From Candidatus Limnocylindria bacterium (GTDB lineage: Bacteria; Chloroflexota; Limnocylindria; QHBO01), in the NCBI GenBank assembly GCA_030146365.1, contig JASLBU010000234.1, positions 1 to 61,744 on the forward strand: a stretch of DNA of 61,744 nt, read 5' to 3'. Shown here piece by piece: positions 8,250 through 17,106 of this stretch (position 1 is the first letter of the stretch; each line of letters starts with the position of its first letter). Under the pieces are notes generated by a model, which was not told the DNA's origin, ran no database searches, and saw only the letters and a list, made by a program, of their open reading frames with translations. A program made the translations under genes and the position numbers.

Positions 8250-9928
8250 CAGTCGAGCCCGCGCTTCAAAAAGGCGGCCATCTGACCGCGAGTGACCAGC
8301 GCGCTCGGGCAGTACCGGTCTGTGCCGCAGCCACCGGTGATCCCCGACTTCGCCAACGCGTTGATGGAGTTCTCGTGGAGGTTGCCCTCATCGTCGGTGA
8401 AGTAGTCGGTGGTCGTCGACGACAGCTTCAGGGCCCGTACCAGGAAGCTGGCCATCTGTGCACGGGTGACGTTCGCTCGAGGACAGAAGCGAGCGGTGTC
8501 ACAGCCTCCCGTGACGCCCGCCGCGGCGAGCCGGTTGATGTCGCCCTCGTGCGGGGAGGAGTCGTCATCGGTGAAGAAGTCCCGCGTGGTGCCCGGCAGC
8601 TTCAGCGCACGGGCCAGGAAGCTGGCCATCTGCTCTCGGGTGACCGTCCCGGTGGGACAGAACTTGCCGCCACCGCAGCCGCCCGTGATGCCCGCGTAGT
8701 ACAGCCACAGGATCTCGTTGTAGAAGCTGCTGTTCGTGATGTCGGTGAACGGGGGTGCAACGACCCGATACAGGCGCCCGCCGTGATCGGTCATGTACAC
8801 CTCGCCGTTCTCGGCCTCGCCGAAGGACGTGATGTTCGCACTGGTATCTCGGTGGAAGAGAAGCGAGCTTCCACCGGCTGCGATGGTCCAGATCCGCCCC
8901 GAGCAGTAGTCACCGAGCACGTAGTGCCCGACGAAGTCCTCCTGGATGGAGCCGCGGTACACGTAGCCACCAGTCACGGCACAGTTGCCGTCAGTGTGGG
9001 TGCCGTACTCGGCGATGGGATCGGTGAATACCTTGCCACTGCATGAAATTCCAGGCGATGGGTCAGTGAACGGATGCGTGCCCTCGCGACAGTCCCAGCC
9101 GTAGTTGCGCCCGCCGCTGGCCGGGGGTTCCCGGTTGATCTCTTCCCAGTTGCCCTGACCGACATCCGCGATCCACAGGTGTCCGGTGGAACGGTCGAAG
9201 CTGGCACGCCACGGGTTCCGCAGGCCCATGTCCCAGACCAGGCCGCCCAGGGGGTTGCCGGGTGTCGTATAGCCGCCGTTCAGGTTCGGTGCGATCCGCA
9301 GCACCTTGCCGAGGGTGATGTCCGGATCCTGCCCGTTCTCATCGGGATCGCCACCGCCGCCGCCGTCGCCGGTGAAGATGTACAGGTAGCCATCCGGGCC
9401 GAAGAGCAGTTGGCCGCCGTTGTGGTTCGAGCGGGCGCTGTGCTCGATGACCAGGATGGGATCGTACGTGGACACCGACGCGCTGGTACCGGCGCCATTT
9501 GCCGTGAATTCGGCGATCACGAGGTCGCCGCCGCCGTTCGTGAAATAGGCGAATACCTTGCGGTTCGACTCGAAAGCGGGGTGGAATGCCAGTCCGAGCA
9601 ATCCCCGTTCCCCGCCGGTGGACAGGCCAGCCGATACGCTGCGGATGTCCAGGAAATTGCCCGCCAGGAGGCGATTGTTCTGGACGACCCGGACGGTCCC
9701 GCCCTGCTCCACCACGAATAGGCGGTTCGTTCCGTCGCCCGCGTTCGTGACGCCGATCGGCTGCACGAGCCCGGACACCGTCAGCTGGATATCGACCTGC
9801 CCGCCCGTGAACGCAGCCTCGCCCGCGCGGGAAGCCTGGGGCGCGGGGGTCGTCGGCAGAGCTGCCGCTGGAGCCGTCGTGGTGAGGACCAGGACCAGCG
9901 TCCCGATCATCGCAGTGAGCTTCCGCAT
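8249..9928 (-). CDS. secreted PQQ-type sugar dehydrogenase (GSDH family) with three SLH repeats
   Basis: A 559-residue exported protein. A signal peptide (VLVLTTTAPAAALP) precedes a six-bladed glucose/sorbosone dehydrogenase domain, about residues 40-375. This contains GGERGLLGLAFHP, HNGGQLLFGPDGYLYI, GDGGGGGDP, GLRNPWRASFD and IADVGQGNWEEIN, all typical of soluble aldose dehydrogenases using PQQ and calcium. Three SLH-type repeats end the protein. It probably oxidises sugars at the cell surface. Two ATGs are adjacent (9931 and 9928); GAGGAG lies 2 nt from the first and 5 nt from the second, so 9928 is preferred. It is transcribed with the lysyl oxidase gene downstream. No PQQ biosynthesis genes are in the window. 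Confidence 0.85.
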   Translation of the reverse strand: MRKLTAMIGTLVLVLTTTAPAAALPTTPAPQASRAGEAAFTGGQVDIQLTVSGLVQPIGVTNAGDGTNRLFVVEQGGTVRVVQNNRLLAGNFLDIRSVSAGLSTGGERGLLGLAFHPAFESNRKVFAYFTNGGGDLVIAEFTANGAGTSASVSTYDPILVIEHSARSNHNGGQLLFGPDGYLYIFTGDGGGGGDPDENGQDPDITLGKVLRIAPNLNGGYTTPGNPLGGLVWDMGLRNPWRASFDRSTGHLWIADVGQGNWEEINREPPASGGRNYGWDCREGTHPFTDPSPGISCSGKVFTDPIAEYGTHTDGNCAVTGGYVYRGSIQEDFVGHYVLGDYCSGRIWTIAAGGSSLLFHRDTSANITSFGEAENGEVYMTDHGGRLYRVVAPPFTDITNSSFYNEILWLYYAGITGGCGGGKFCPTGTVTREQMASFLARALKLPGTTRDFFTDDDSSPHEGDINRLAAAGVTGGCDTARFCPRANVTRAQMASFLVRALKLSSTTTDYFTDDEGNLHENSINALAKSGITGGCGTDRYCPSALVTRGQMAAFLKRGLD

Positions 9929-10028
9929 CATGTCTCCTCGCCCGCGTGGTGCTGTGACCAGCGCATTGTGCGCCGTATCGCATCGTCCGACGCCGTACCG
10001 GCGCATCGGCGGTACGGCTCCGACCAGC

Positions 10029-11210
10029 TCACTGGGTCCCGGGCACCCGTACGATCCGACCATACGCCTCCAGCAGCGCTGCCGCTGAAGTCGACCAGTT
10101 GTACTCGCGCTCGACGGCACGCCGCCCTTTCAGTCCCATCGCGCCCGCGGTCGCGGGATCGTCGAGAAGGCGACGAACGGCACTCGCGATCTCCGCCGGG
10201 TTCGCGGTGTCGACCACGACCCCCGCGCCCGACCCCACGACCACGTCTCGGACCTGCGGGAAATCGCTGGCGACCACCGGGATTGCGGCCGCCATGTACT
10301 GAAACAGCTTGTTCGGCAGGGAGTAGCGGTAGTTCAGGCAGGACGGGACGATCGGGGAGACGCCGATGTCCGCCGACCTCGCGTACCCCACCACCTCGTC
10401 CGGTGGCACGGGGCCGACGATGTGGACCCGGTCGGCGCTCCCGGTGGCCTCCGCCAGCGCGAGGAGGTCGTCGGCGAGATGCCCCGCACCGAGCAACACG
10501 AGATGGGCGCCATCGATCGATGCCATGGCACGCACCAGGAACTCGATCCCTCGCCCGCCCATCAAGCCGCCCAGGTACAGCACGATGGGCCTGTCCGCCG
10601 GCAATGTCTCGAGGCCGGGACGCCCGCGGAGCTCGAACCGCCTGTCGTCGCCTGGCTGGTCCGGATAGTTCGGGACGAGGTGCACCACGGGGAGGCGGTA
10701 CGTCACGGCCAGGTGCTCCGCGATGGGACGACTCACGGTCAGTGTGGCCCGCGCGCGTGGCACGGCAATCCGCTCGATCACCCCGTAGTACCCGTTCTGT
10801 GCGCGGTGATAGAGCTCCGAGCGCTGTCGTCTCGGGCGATGCAGCCACAAATCGTGCGCGTCATACACGAATGGAGCACCCGTCCAACGAGAGGCAAGCG
10901 CGACCGGGACGAGCGCGTTCGAGTCATGAGCATGGAGCAGATCCGGGCGGAGGCTGCGAAGGATGCGCGCCAGCCGAACCTCATGCGCCACGAACGAGAT
11001 GCCCGGGATGCGAGGCCCTCGGCGCTCGACCCGGCGCACGCTGGTGCCGCTGCGCTCCTCCACAAGCGGGAGCCCCCGGCCCGCATCTGCCACGACGGTG
11101 ACCCGGTACCCGGCGTCGCGCAACGTGGCGGCCTCCTTCTCGACCCGGGAGTCGTGGGTGTACGGGTTGCGGACCAGCATCACGACGTGCACCGCCCGAG
11201 CCTCAGCCAT
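10029..11210 (-). CDS. glycosyltransferase family 4
   Basis: A 393-residue GT-B glycosyltransferase. The N-terminal acceptor domain has PYTHDSRVEKEAATLRDAGY and LLHAHDSNALVPVALA. The C-terminal donor domain has LYLGGLMGGRGIEFLV and the E-x7-E-like region SLPNKLFQYMAAAIPVVASD. It is the last gene of the wecB-csaB operon, and its ATG overlaps the end of the fused glycosyltransferase gene by 8 nt. It is therefore likely to add a sugar to the same polysaccharide. Donor and linkage are unknown. Confidence 0.85.
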   Translation of the reverse strand: MAEARAVHVVMLVRNPYTHDSRVEKEAATLRDAGYRVTVVADAGRGLPLVEERSGTSVRRVERRGPRIPGISFVAHEVRLARILRSLRPDLLHAHDSNALVPVALASRWTGAPFVYDAHDLWLHRPRRQRSELYHRAQNGYYGVIERIAVPRARATLTVSRPIAEHLAVTYRLPVVHLVPNYPDQPGDDRRFELRGRPGLETLPADRPIVLYLGGLMGGRGIEFLVRAMASIDGAHLVLLGAGHLADDLLALAEATGSADRVHIVGPVPPDEVVGYARSADIGVSPIVPSCLNYRYSLPNKLFQYMAAAIPVVASDFPQVRDVVVGSGAGVVVDTANPAEIASAVRRLLDDPATAGAMGLKGRRAVEREYNWSTSAAALLEAYGRIVRVPGTQ

Positions 11211-13248
11211 CCGACCGTCCCGAGGCGCCCGCGAGGACCGCCGCCCACGTCTCGGCCATGTCAGCCTGCCAGCGCTCCAGGCTGAACCGCTCGACCGTGT
11301 GCGATATCTCGACGGGGTCGTAGTCCGGGACTCGGGCGAGGGCACCGGCGAAGTCGCCATCCGAAACCAGCGTGCCGTTCACGCCATCCTGGACGATCTC
11401 GACGAGGCCCCCGACCGAGTTCGCCACGACCCAGCGACCGCTGGCGATGGCTTCGACCGCCACCAGCCCGAAGGCCTCGGTCAGCGATGGAACCAACACG
11501 ACGTCGTGGGCTGCCATGAGCGCGGGCACGTCCGCGTACTCGACCTCGCGCAGGCCCGGACCGATCAGGGTGTCGGCCAGGTCGCGGGCTGCCTGGTATC
11601 CCTTGTGGGAGACATTCCCGCCCATGTACAGGACCCGTCGCTCAGTCGGCCGGGCGGTCGGCCGAAAGCGAGAGAGGTCGGTACCCGGAACGATCACGTG
11701 CGGCGCGACGCCGATGGGCCGCAGCAGGTCGGCTGTGTGCTCCGAGTTGGTGATGACAGCGGCGCTGGACTGCACCACGAGGCGGGATAGCGAGCGCAGG
11801 ACCGCCGACTGTTCGACATAGCTGCGCACGTCCCGGCCGTGTGAGTACACGACCAGCGGCACCCGACGGGCTCGCGCGGCGATGAGTCCGACGAGGCCGG
11901 TCGGGAGGATCATGTGCGCCTCGACGCCGTCGATCCCGGCTGACCGACGCAGCGCATCCCAGAGCAGGACCGCATAGAGCAACGGCCGCGGCATCCCCTC
12001 GCGACGCGGCTTCACCACGCGCATCCCGGCCACGCCGAGTGTGCGTTCGCGGACGAACGTGCCGACGCCGGGCCGTTCGGTGGTGGGCCAAAGGCGCGTG
12101 ACCAATGCGATCTGGGGATATTCGGAGGCCCGGCCGGGATAGGCTCGGACGAGGCGCCGCGCGGCATCCGCCCACCGAAACCGATCCTGCAGCGAGCGTA
12201 GATCGGCGCGCACGGCCGCGTTGTGCTTCGGGTCACGCAGCCGCGCGATTCCCTCGTCCAGGGAGTCGTCGTCGACGAACACTTCTCCGATCCGGTGACG
12301 AGCACTGACCGCGGACAACTCGCCCTGGGCACGGAAGACGAGCGGCACGCTGTTCGAGATCGCGATGTACAGGTTGTTCGGCGCGGCGTGAGCGGCATAG
12401 GGATGGTCGGGCTTGAGGGCGTAGTACAGCGCATCAGCCGCGGCGAACAGCTCGGTCGTGTCAGCGACCCAGCCGAGCAGACGCACGTTCGGGATGCGTG
12501 CGGTGGCCTCGCGAAGCGCTGCCTCTGCATCGCCAGAACCCGCGATGAGAACGATGTCCTCCGGATGACGCCTGGCGTGCCGGATGAGGGGGTCGAGATC
12601 GCGCGAGCCGATGAGGCCGCCCGCGTAGACGACACAGAACTGGCCGCCCAACTCGAGCGACGCCCGGGCGCGTTCGCGATCAACGGTTCTCCGTGGGGCA
12701 TCCACCCAGTTGGGGACCGCCACGGAGCGGATTCCTCGAGCCTCGAAGTACGCCCGGCGGTCCTCGCCCGGCGTGATGACGAGATCCGCGAACCGCGGCA
12801 GGTAGCGCTCGGTGACGCGGATGACGGCGACGAGCCAACGCGGGTAGCGGTGAACGCCCATGAGCGCGTGGATCTCGAATGCGTCGTAGACGATTGCCGG
12901 CCGCCGCCCCGGAAGCATGGGTGCCAGTGCCAGTGCCACGATGAGCATGGGCAGGTCGACCGCGTGGATGACGCGCGGCGGGTCCGACCGCATGAGACGA
13001 AGGAATTCCCGCGCGACGCGGAACAGGAAGAAGATCTGGGTCCAGCCCCGGCTGGGACGGCTGAGCACGCGGATGCGATGGACGTGAATCGGCCCGTCCT
13101 CCGCCTCCTCGGGCCGCTCCCCGCTCCGGTCCCAGGCGAGGACCCGTGGCCGATATCCCGCCTCCGCGAGCGCGTAGCCCGTTCGCCTGACCCGCAGATC
13201 GGGGTCATAGGCCTTGGCGAGCAGGAAGTCGACGCGAGCTCCGCTCAT
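11203..13248 (-). CDS. tandem double glycosyltransferase (two GT-B domains)
   Basis: A 681-residue protein in which two complete GT-B glycosyltransferases are fused. Domain 1 spans about residues 1-345, with VIHAVDLPMLIVALAL, VVYAGGLIGSRDLDPL and PNNLYIAISNSVPLVF. Domain 2 spans about 355-675, with LVTRLWPTTERPGVGTFVRE, VVYSHGRDVRSYV, VPGTDLSRF, LYMGGNVSHKGY and the GT4 motif PSLTEAFGLVAVEAIASG. A single enzyme adding two consecutive residues of a repeat unit is the simplest reading. It overlaps csaB upstream by 4 nt (ATGA) and the next glycosyltransferase by 8 nt. There is no frameshift at the junction. Confidence 0.8.
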   Translation of the reverse strand: MSGARVDFLLAKAYDPDLRVRRTGYALAEAGYRPRVLAWDRSGERPEEAEDGPIHVHRIRVLSRPSRGWTQIFFLFRVAREFLRLMRSDPPRVIHAVDLPMLIVALALAPMLPGRRPAIVYDAFEIHALMGVHRYPRWLVAVIRVTERYLPRFADLVITPGEDRRAYFEARGIRSVAVPNWVDAPRRTVDRERARASLELGGQFCVVYAGGLIGSRDLDPLIRHARRHPEDIVLIAGSGDAEAALREATARIPNVRLLGWVADTTELFAAADALYYALKPDHPYAAHAAPNNLYIAISNSVPLVFRAQGELSAVSARHRIGEVFVDDDSLDEGIARLRDPKHNAAVRADLRSLQDRFRWADAARRLVRAYPGRASEYPQIALVTRLWPTTERPGVGTFVRERTLGVAGMRVVKPRREGMPRPLLYAVLLWDALRRSAGIDGVEAHMILPTGLVGLIAARARRVPLVVYSHGRDVRSYVEQSAVLRSLSRLVVQSSAAVITNSEHTADLLRPIGVAPHVIVPGTDLSRFRPTARPTERRVLYMGGNVSHKGYQAARDLADTLIGPGLREVEYADVPALMAAHDVVLVPSLTEAFGLVAVEAIASGRWVVANSVGGLVEIVQDGVNGTLVSDGDFAGALARVPDYDPVEISHTVERFSLERWQADMAETWAAVLAGASGRSDG

Positions 13249-14342
13249 TGCCCCGTCCCCGCAGTGAGGATCGCCGTGGCGAGGGAGTCTCTCTGCTCAC
13301 GCATGGCGGCCAGGCGACGACCGACCTCGGACCGACGCCCTTCGGACGCCGCCTCCGAGAGGCGCTCCAGCAGAACCGCCGCGCTGATGTCGGGGAGGCC
13401 GACCACCAGGTCGCCCAGGCCTAGCTGCTCCGCTGCGGCACGCACCTTCTCATCGTAGGCAATCGGCACGACGGGCACGCCTGCCAGCGCCGCGAGCAGC
13501 AGACCGTGCAGTCGCACGGTGATGACACCCGACAGCCTGGCGAGTCGCCCCAGCGCGTCAGCCGGGGTAGGACCCAGGGCCGCAATCGCGAGCGGACGCG
13601 ACCCCTCCGCCATGGCTGCAGCTCGCAGCCGCTCCGTGAACCCGACGTCCGCGCCCCCGCCCATGGTGAGCAGGACCGGCGACCGCCCGACGCCCTCGAG
13701 CATCCGGACGGTGTCGAGGATGACCTCGACCAGGCGGGGCTCTATGGGGGCGTCGGCGCGCGTGGGACCGCGGACGATCAGGCCGACGCCGCCGTCGGCC
13801 CGACGGCCGGGCGGGACGTTGAAGACCGATGGGTCGGGGACGACGCGGGACTGCGACCTGCTTCCCAGCACGCTGGCGCTTGCGGAATCACGCACCGTCA
13901 CGACATGAGCGAACCGGGCCCCGATGCGCGCCAACCAGGCGAGCGTGCGCCGGCGAACCGGCCCGACGCCGACGCCGATCCAGGCCACCTTGGCCCCGGC
14001 CAACCTGGCCGCCAGTGTCCAGCCGACATAGCGAGGGATGACTCCGATCCAGTGGTCGTTGAAGATGCCGCCTCCCGTGAGGAGCAGCATGTCGACTCGG
14101 CGCAGCGCGCGCCATGCACGCGGCGTGGGCAGGTGGCGACTGGCGACCACTCGTTCGGCATCCGGGAACGCCGCCACGGTGGCGGGCAATGGCCCGCTGA
14201 AGACGGTCGTCACCTCGACGTCTCGTTCACGGAGCAGCGCCTCGATCCCGGTGAGAATCGCCTCGTCACCGATGTTTCCGAAGCCCTGGAAGCCCACCGT
14301 GGCGACGCGCAGGGGCCGGTGGCGACGCCCCAACGGGCTCAC
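13245..14342 (-). CDS. csaB: polysaccharide pyruvyl transferase, CsaB-like
   Basis: A 365-residue polysaccharide pyruvyl transferase. The N-terminus has VGFQGFGNIGDEAILTGIE, followed by MLLLTGGGIFND. The C-terminal GT-B-like half has VITVRLHGLLLAALAGVP and PIAYDEKV, the hallmark of CsaB. CsaB transfers pyruvate from phosphoenolpyruvate to ManNAc of the secondary cell-wall polysaccharide, making the ketal recognised by SLH domains. Six SLH proteins are encoded in this window, which fits. The GTG at 14342 overlaps the wecB stop (GTGA), and the end overlaps the next gene by ATGA. Confidence 0.85.
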   Translation of the reverse strand: MSPLGRRHRPLRVATVGFQGFGNIGDEAILTGIEALLRERDVEVTTVFSGPLPATVAAFPDAERVVASRHLPTPRAWRALRRVDMLLLTGGGIFNDHWIGVIPRYVGWTLAARLAGAKVAWIGVGVGPVRRRTLAWLARIGARFAHVVTVRDSASASVLGSRSQSRVVPDPSVFNVPPGRRADGGVGLIVRGPTRADAPIEPRLVEVILDTVRMLEGVGRSPVLLTMGGGADVGFTERLRAAAMAEGSRPLAIAALGPTPADALGRLARLSGVITVRLHGLLLAALAGVPVVPIAYDEKVRAAAEQLGLGDLVVGLPDISAAVLLERLSEAASEGRRSEVGRRLAAMREQRDSLATAILTAGTGQ

Positions 14343-15460
14343 GCGACGCGCGCCTCCCGGGCGAGGATGTCCACGATTCGGTCGGCGGCGTGTCCGTCGC
14401 CGTAGATGTCCCTGCCCGCTCGAGCCATGGCATCGAGCTCCGCCGGCTCGTCGAGAAGCCGGGTGACGGTCGTTCGAACCAGCTCCGCATCGGTTCCGAC
14501 GATGCGGACGGCACCGGCGTCCACCCCCTCGGGCCGCTCCGTGGTAGTCCTCGTGACGAGAACCGGCGTGCCCAGCGTCGGTGCCTCCTCCTGCACCCCG
14601 CCGGAGTCCGAGACCGCCAGCCGAGCGCCGGCGAGCAGCGACAGGAAGGTGGGATACGGCAGGGCGTCGACGACCATCGCTCGCTGCTCGTCCCCGAGGA
14701 TCGCCTGGACGGGGCCGCGTGCGATCGGGTTGGGATGCGTTGCGAACACCAGGCGCAGGTCCTCGTTCGCCGCAAGCACGCCGCGCAGGGCAGTCGCCAC
14801 GGAGGCGATGCCGCCGTCCCATGATTCCCGCCGATGGGCGGTGGCAAGCAGGTAGGGCTTGTCGCCGATGAACGTCGCAAACGGCTCCCCAAGGTCCGAT
14901 CGACCGGGATTGATGTAACCCAGCGCGTCGACCACCGTGTTGCCCACGACGTGGACGCCGGCGGCCACCCCCTCCCGACGCAGGTTGTCGGCGGATCGCT
15001 CGGTCGGTGCGAAGTGCCAGGTGGCGATCGCCGATGCCACCCGTCGGTTCATCTCCTCCGGAAACGGGTGTCCCATGTCGTGGGAGCGCAGGCCCGCCTC
15101 GACGTGCCCGACCGGGGCGCCGTGGTGGAAGGCGGCGAGGACCGAGCCGAGCACGCTGGTCGTGTCTCCCTGCACGACGACGGCGCGCGGTCGTCGCTCC
15201 CCCAGCAGCTCCCCGACGCGCCGCACCGCCCGCGCCAGAAGTTCATCAAGGGTCTGGCCAGGTCGCATGAGCCCGAGATCAGCGTCCGGCTGGATCGCGA
15301 ACAGCTCGAGCACGTCGCGCACCATGGCGCCGTGCTGGCCCGTCGTCACGACGATGTGCGGAAGATCGGCGCGGCGCATGGCGATCACGACGGGCGCCAG
15401 CTTTATCGCCTCGGGGCGGGTGCCGAGCAGCACGGCAACGGGCGCGACGGGGGTCGGCAT
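14339..15460 (-). CDS. wecB: UDP-N-acetylglucosamine 2-epimerase (non-hydrolysing)
   Basis: A 373-residue enzyme interconverting UDP-GlcNAc and UDP-ManNAc. Motifs include LLGTRPEAIKLAPVV, VVQGDTTSVLGS, GHVEAGLRSHD, PFPEEMNRR, LATAHRRESWDG, and VSDSGGVQEEAPTLGTPVLV near the C-terminus. It is the first gene of a four-gene operon with csaB and two glycosyltransferase genes, so it probably supplies ManNAc for a pyruvylated wall glycan. The ATG at 15460 follows TATACT by 8 nt, so the operon mRNA is probably leaderless. A second, more distant WecB/WbpI-like gene is at 51472-52587. Confidence 0.92.
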   Translation of the reverse strand: MPTPVAPVAVLLGTRPEAIKLAPVVIAMRRADLPHIVVTTGQHGAMVRDVLELFAIQPDADLGLMRPGQTLDELLARAVRRVGELLGERRPRAVVVQGDTTSVLGSVLAAFHHGAPVGHVEAGLRSHDMGHPFPEEMNRRVASAIATWHFAPTERSADNLRREGVAAGVHVVGNTVVDALGYINPGRSDLGEPFATFIGDKPYLLATAHRRESWDGGIASVATALRGVLAANEDLRLVFATHPNPIARGPVQAILGDEQRAMVVDALPYPTFLSLLAGARLAVSDSGGVQEEAPTLGTPVLVTRTTTERPEGVDAGAVRIVGTDAELVRTTVTRLLDEPAELDAMARAGRDIYGDGHAADRIVDILAREARVA

Positions 15461-15468
15461 GGTTGGCG

Positions 15469-15474
15469 AGTATA
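15469..15474 (-). promoter_or_regulatory. -10-like box TATACT, leaderless spacing (wecB operon)
   Basis: TATACT on the minus strand ends 8 nt before the wecB ATG at 15460. It is divergent from TATTCT at 15544-15549. Confidence 0.5.
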
Positions 15475-15543
15475 GGGAGCACCACGACTCACGGACCGCG
15501 GGTCCCCCCGACCGGTGACGGGCCGTACGACCGCGGTCGGCAG

Positions 15544-15549
15544 TATTCT
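15544..15549 (+). promoter_or_regulatory. -10-like box TATTCT, leaderless spacing
   Basis: TATTCT ends 6 nt before the ATG at 15556. Confidence 0.45.
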
Positions 15550-15555
15550 GTCGCC

Positions 15556-17106
15556 ATGTCGACCATGGAGGGGCATCGACGGAGTGCACGGAACGTCATC
15601 CCGAGGCCGCTGCCTGCGCGGATGATCAGCCCTCGTGTCCTCGCTGTCATCGCCGGGTACCTGCTCCTGCTCGGAACGGTGGCCATCGTGCTGTTCTTCC
15701 CGAACGGCTGGCTTCCGGTCATCCTCGCTGGCGGCGCCACCCTGCTGCTGTCCTTCGATCGCAAGCTCGGCCCACTCCCGGCGGGGCTGTTCGTCATGCT
15801 GGTCCTGCCGGTCGGCCGCGGCAGCGAAGTCGGCTTGCCGCGGATCGTCGGCGACGTCCCGATTCGTGCGCACGACATCGTCCCGTTGGTGGCGGTGGCC
15901 CTGACGCTGCCAGCGATCGCGCGTCGCCTGCGGACCCCCTCGATGATCCCGTGGTCGTCCTTCGTCCCGGTGGCGGTGTTCTCGGGTGTCGGCCTGCTGG
16001 CGCTCGCCATCGGCTTCGCGGGCGACCAGACCATGCGCGACATCGTGCGTGACGCTCGGTGGTGGGCCTTCTACGGGATCGGCTTGGTTGCCCTTCTGGC
16101 CGGCACGCGGCGGCCGGCCATCATGCGGGCGGTGATCTGGGGGCTGACTATCTATGCCGCCGTCCTGCTCATCGCCCTGCTGATGCCGATGTTCAACGGT
16201 GGGCTCAAGTACGGGGCCTACGCGTACGACCCGCGCCTCCGCCTGCATTACGGACAGGCGGTCTTTCTGCTCGTGGCCGTGGCCATGGTCGTGGACCGGT
16301 TCGTTCGTCGCCCGAGCATTTCGCTCGGTGCGACCATTGCGCTCCTCGCTGCGGGAGTCGGCGTCACGCTCACCCGTACGCTCCTTGCCGGCGTGCTGGG
16401 GGTTGGTGTGATGGCTGCGGTGTGGGTCGCGCTCCAGGTAGCTCGGGGCGGAGCGCAAACCGAAATCCGGACGCTTGCCCTGCGGGCCGCGCTGGCGGTG
16501 CTTGCCATCGGCGTCGGGCTGGGGGCAGGCTTTGGCGCCTACCAGGCCGGGATCGGGATCTGGACGCCCGCCTGGGCGTACTCGAGCGATGGCGCCTCCG
16601 GTCCGTCCGGTGCTCCATCGGACACCCGTCCGGTGCGCCCGTCGATCGGGCGGGTGTTCGAAGACACCGAGAACGCCGGTTTCGGGGCACAGGCGGGAGG
16701 ACGGTTCACCTCGTACGGGCTGGCGTTCGCCCAGGCCGCGGAGTCGCCCATCTTCGGCCATGGCATCGGTCAGCCCGCCCGCATCCCCTGGGCCTGGGGT
16801 GGATTTCGCGCCTACACCGCGGGGAGCCAGCCCGGCGTCGACAATGCCTATCTCACCGTCGGGCTCAAGGCGGGCGCGTTGGGCATCGCGGCCTTCGCGG
16901 TCATGGTGCTGTGGCCATTGCGGCAGCTCATGGCATCAGGGCCGCGGCGGATGCGAGGCTGGTTCGTGCCCGCGTGGCTTGCGATCCTGGGCCTGATGCT
17001 GCTGCAGTCCTTCGCAGTCAGCGGCTACGCACCCTTCGTTCTCGCCACGCTCCTCGTGCTACCTGGCCTGCGGTCCGGTCGGGCCCGCAGCACCGTCCCT
17101 CGCTGA
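15556..17106 (+). CDS. O-antigen polymerase/ligase-like membrane protein
   Basis: A 516-residue protein with about eleven hydrophobic segments and a large non-membrane loop near residues 340-420. The loop and following segment contain FGHGIGQP and GVDNAYLTVGLKAGALGI, resembling the Wzy_C/O-antigen ligase motif in which glycan repeat units are joined. It is likely to polymerise or transfer a lipid-linked glycan at the outer face of the membrane. The gene is divergent from wecB. Its last 48 bp overlap tail-to-tail with the next polymerase-like gene. Confidence 0.75.
   Translation: MSTMEGHRRSARNVIPRPLPARMISPRVLAVIAGYLLLLGTVAIVLFFPNGWLPVILAGGATLLLSFDRKLGPLPAGLFVMLVLPVGRGSEVGLPRIVGDVPIRAHDIVPLVAVALTLPAIARRLRTPSMIPWSSFVPVAVFSGVGLLALAIGFAGDQTMRDIVRDARWWAFYGIGLVALLAGTRRPAIMRAVIWGLTIYAAVLLIALLMPMFNGGLKYGAYAYDPRLRLHYGQAVFLLVAVAMVVDRFVRRPSISLGATIALLAAGVGVTLTRTLLAGVLGVGVMAAVWVALQVARGGAQTEIRTLALRAALAVLAIGVGLGAGFGAYQAGIGIWTPAWAYSSDGASGPSGAPSDTRPVRPSIGRVFEDTENAGFGAQAGGRFTSYGLAFAQAAESPIFGHGIGQPARIPWAWGGFRAYTAGSQPGVDNAYLTVGLKAGALGIAAFAVMVLWPLRQLMASGPRRMRGWFVPAWLAILGLMLLQSFAVSGYAPFVLATLLVLPGLRSGRARSTVPR

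Noticed and set aside
6969..9721. Long open frames opposite the SLH genes on the plus strand
   Set aside because: They are mirror frames of high-GC coding sequence with Arg/Ala/His-rich composition and no domain signature.
15403..16761. Long minus-strand frame over the polymerase gene
   Set aside because: Composition is Arg/Gln/His-rich and without motifs; the plus strand encodes a clear membrane protein.
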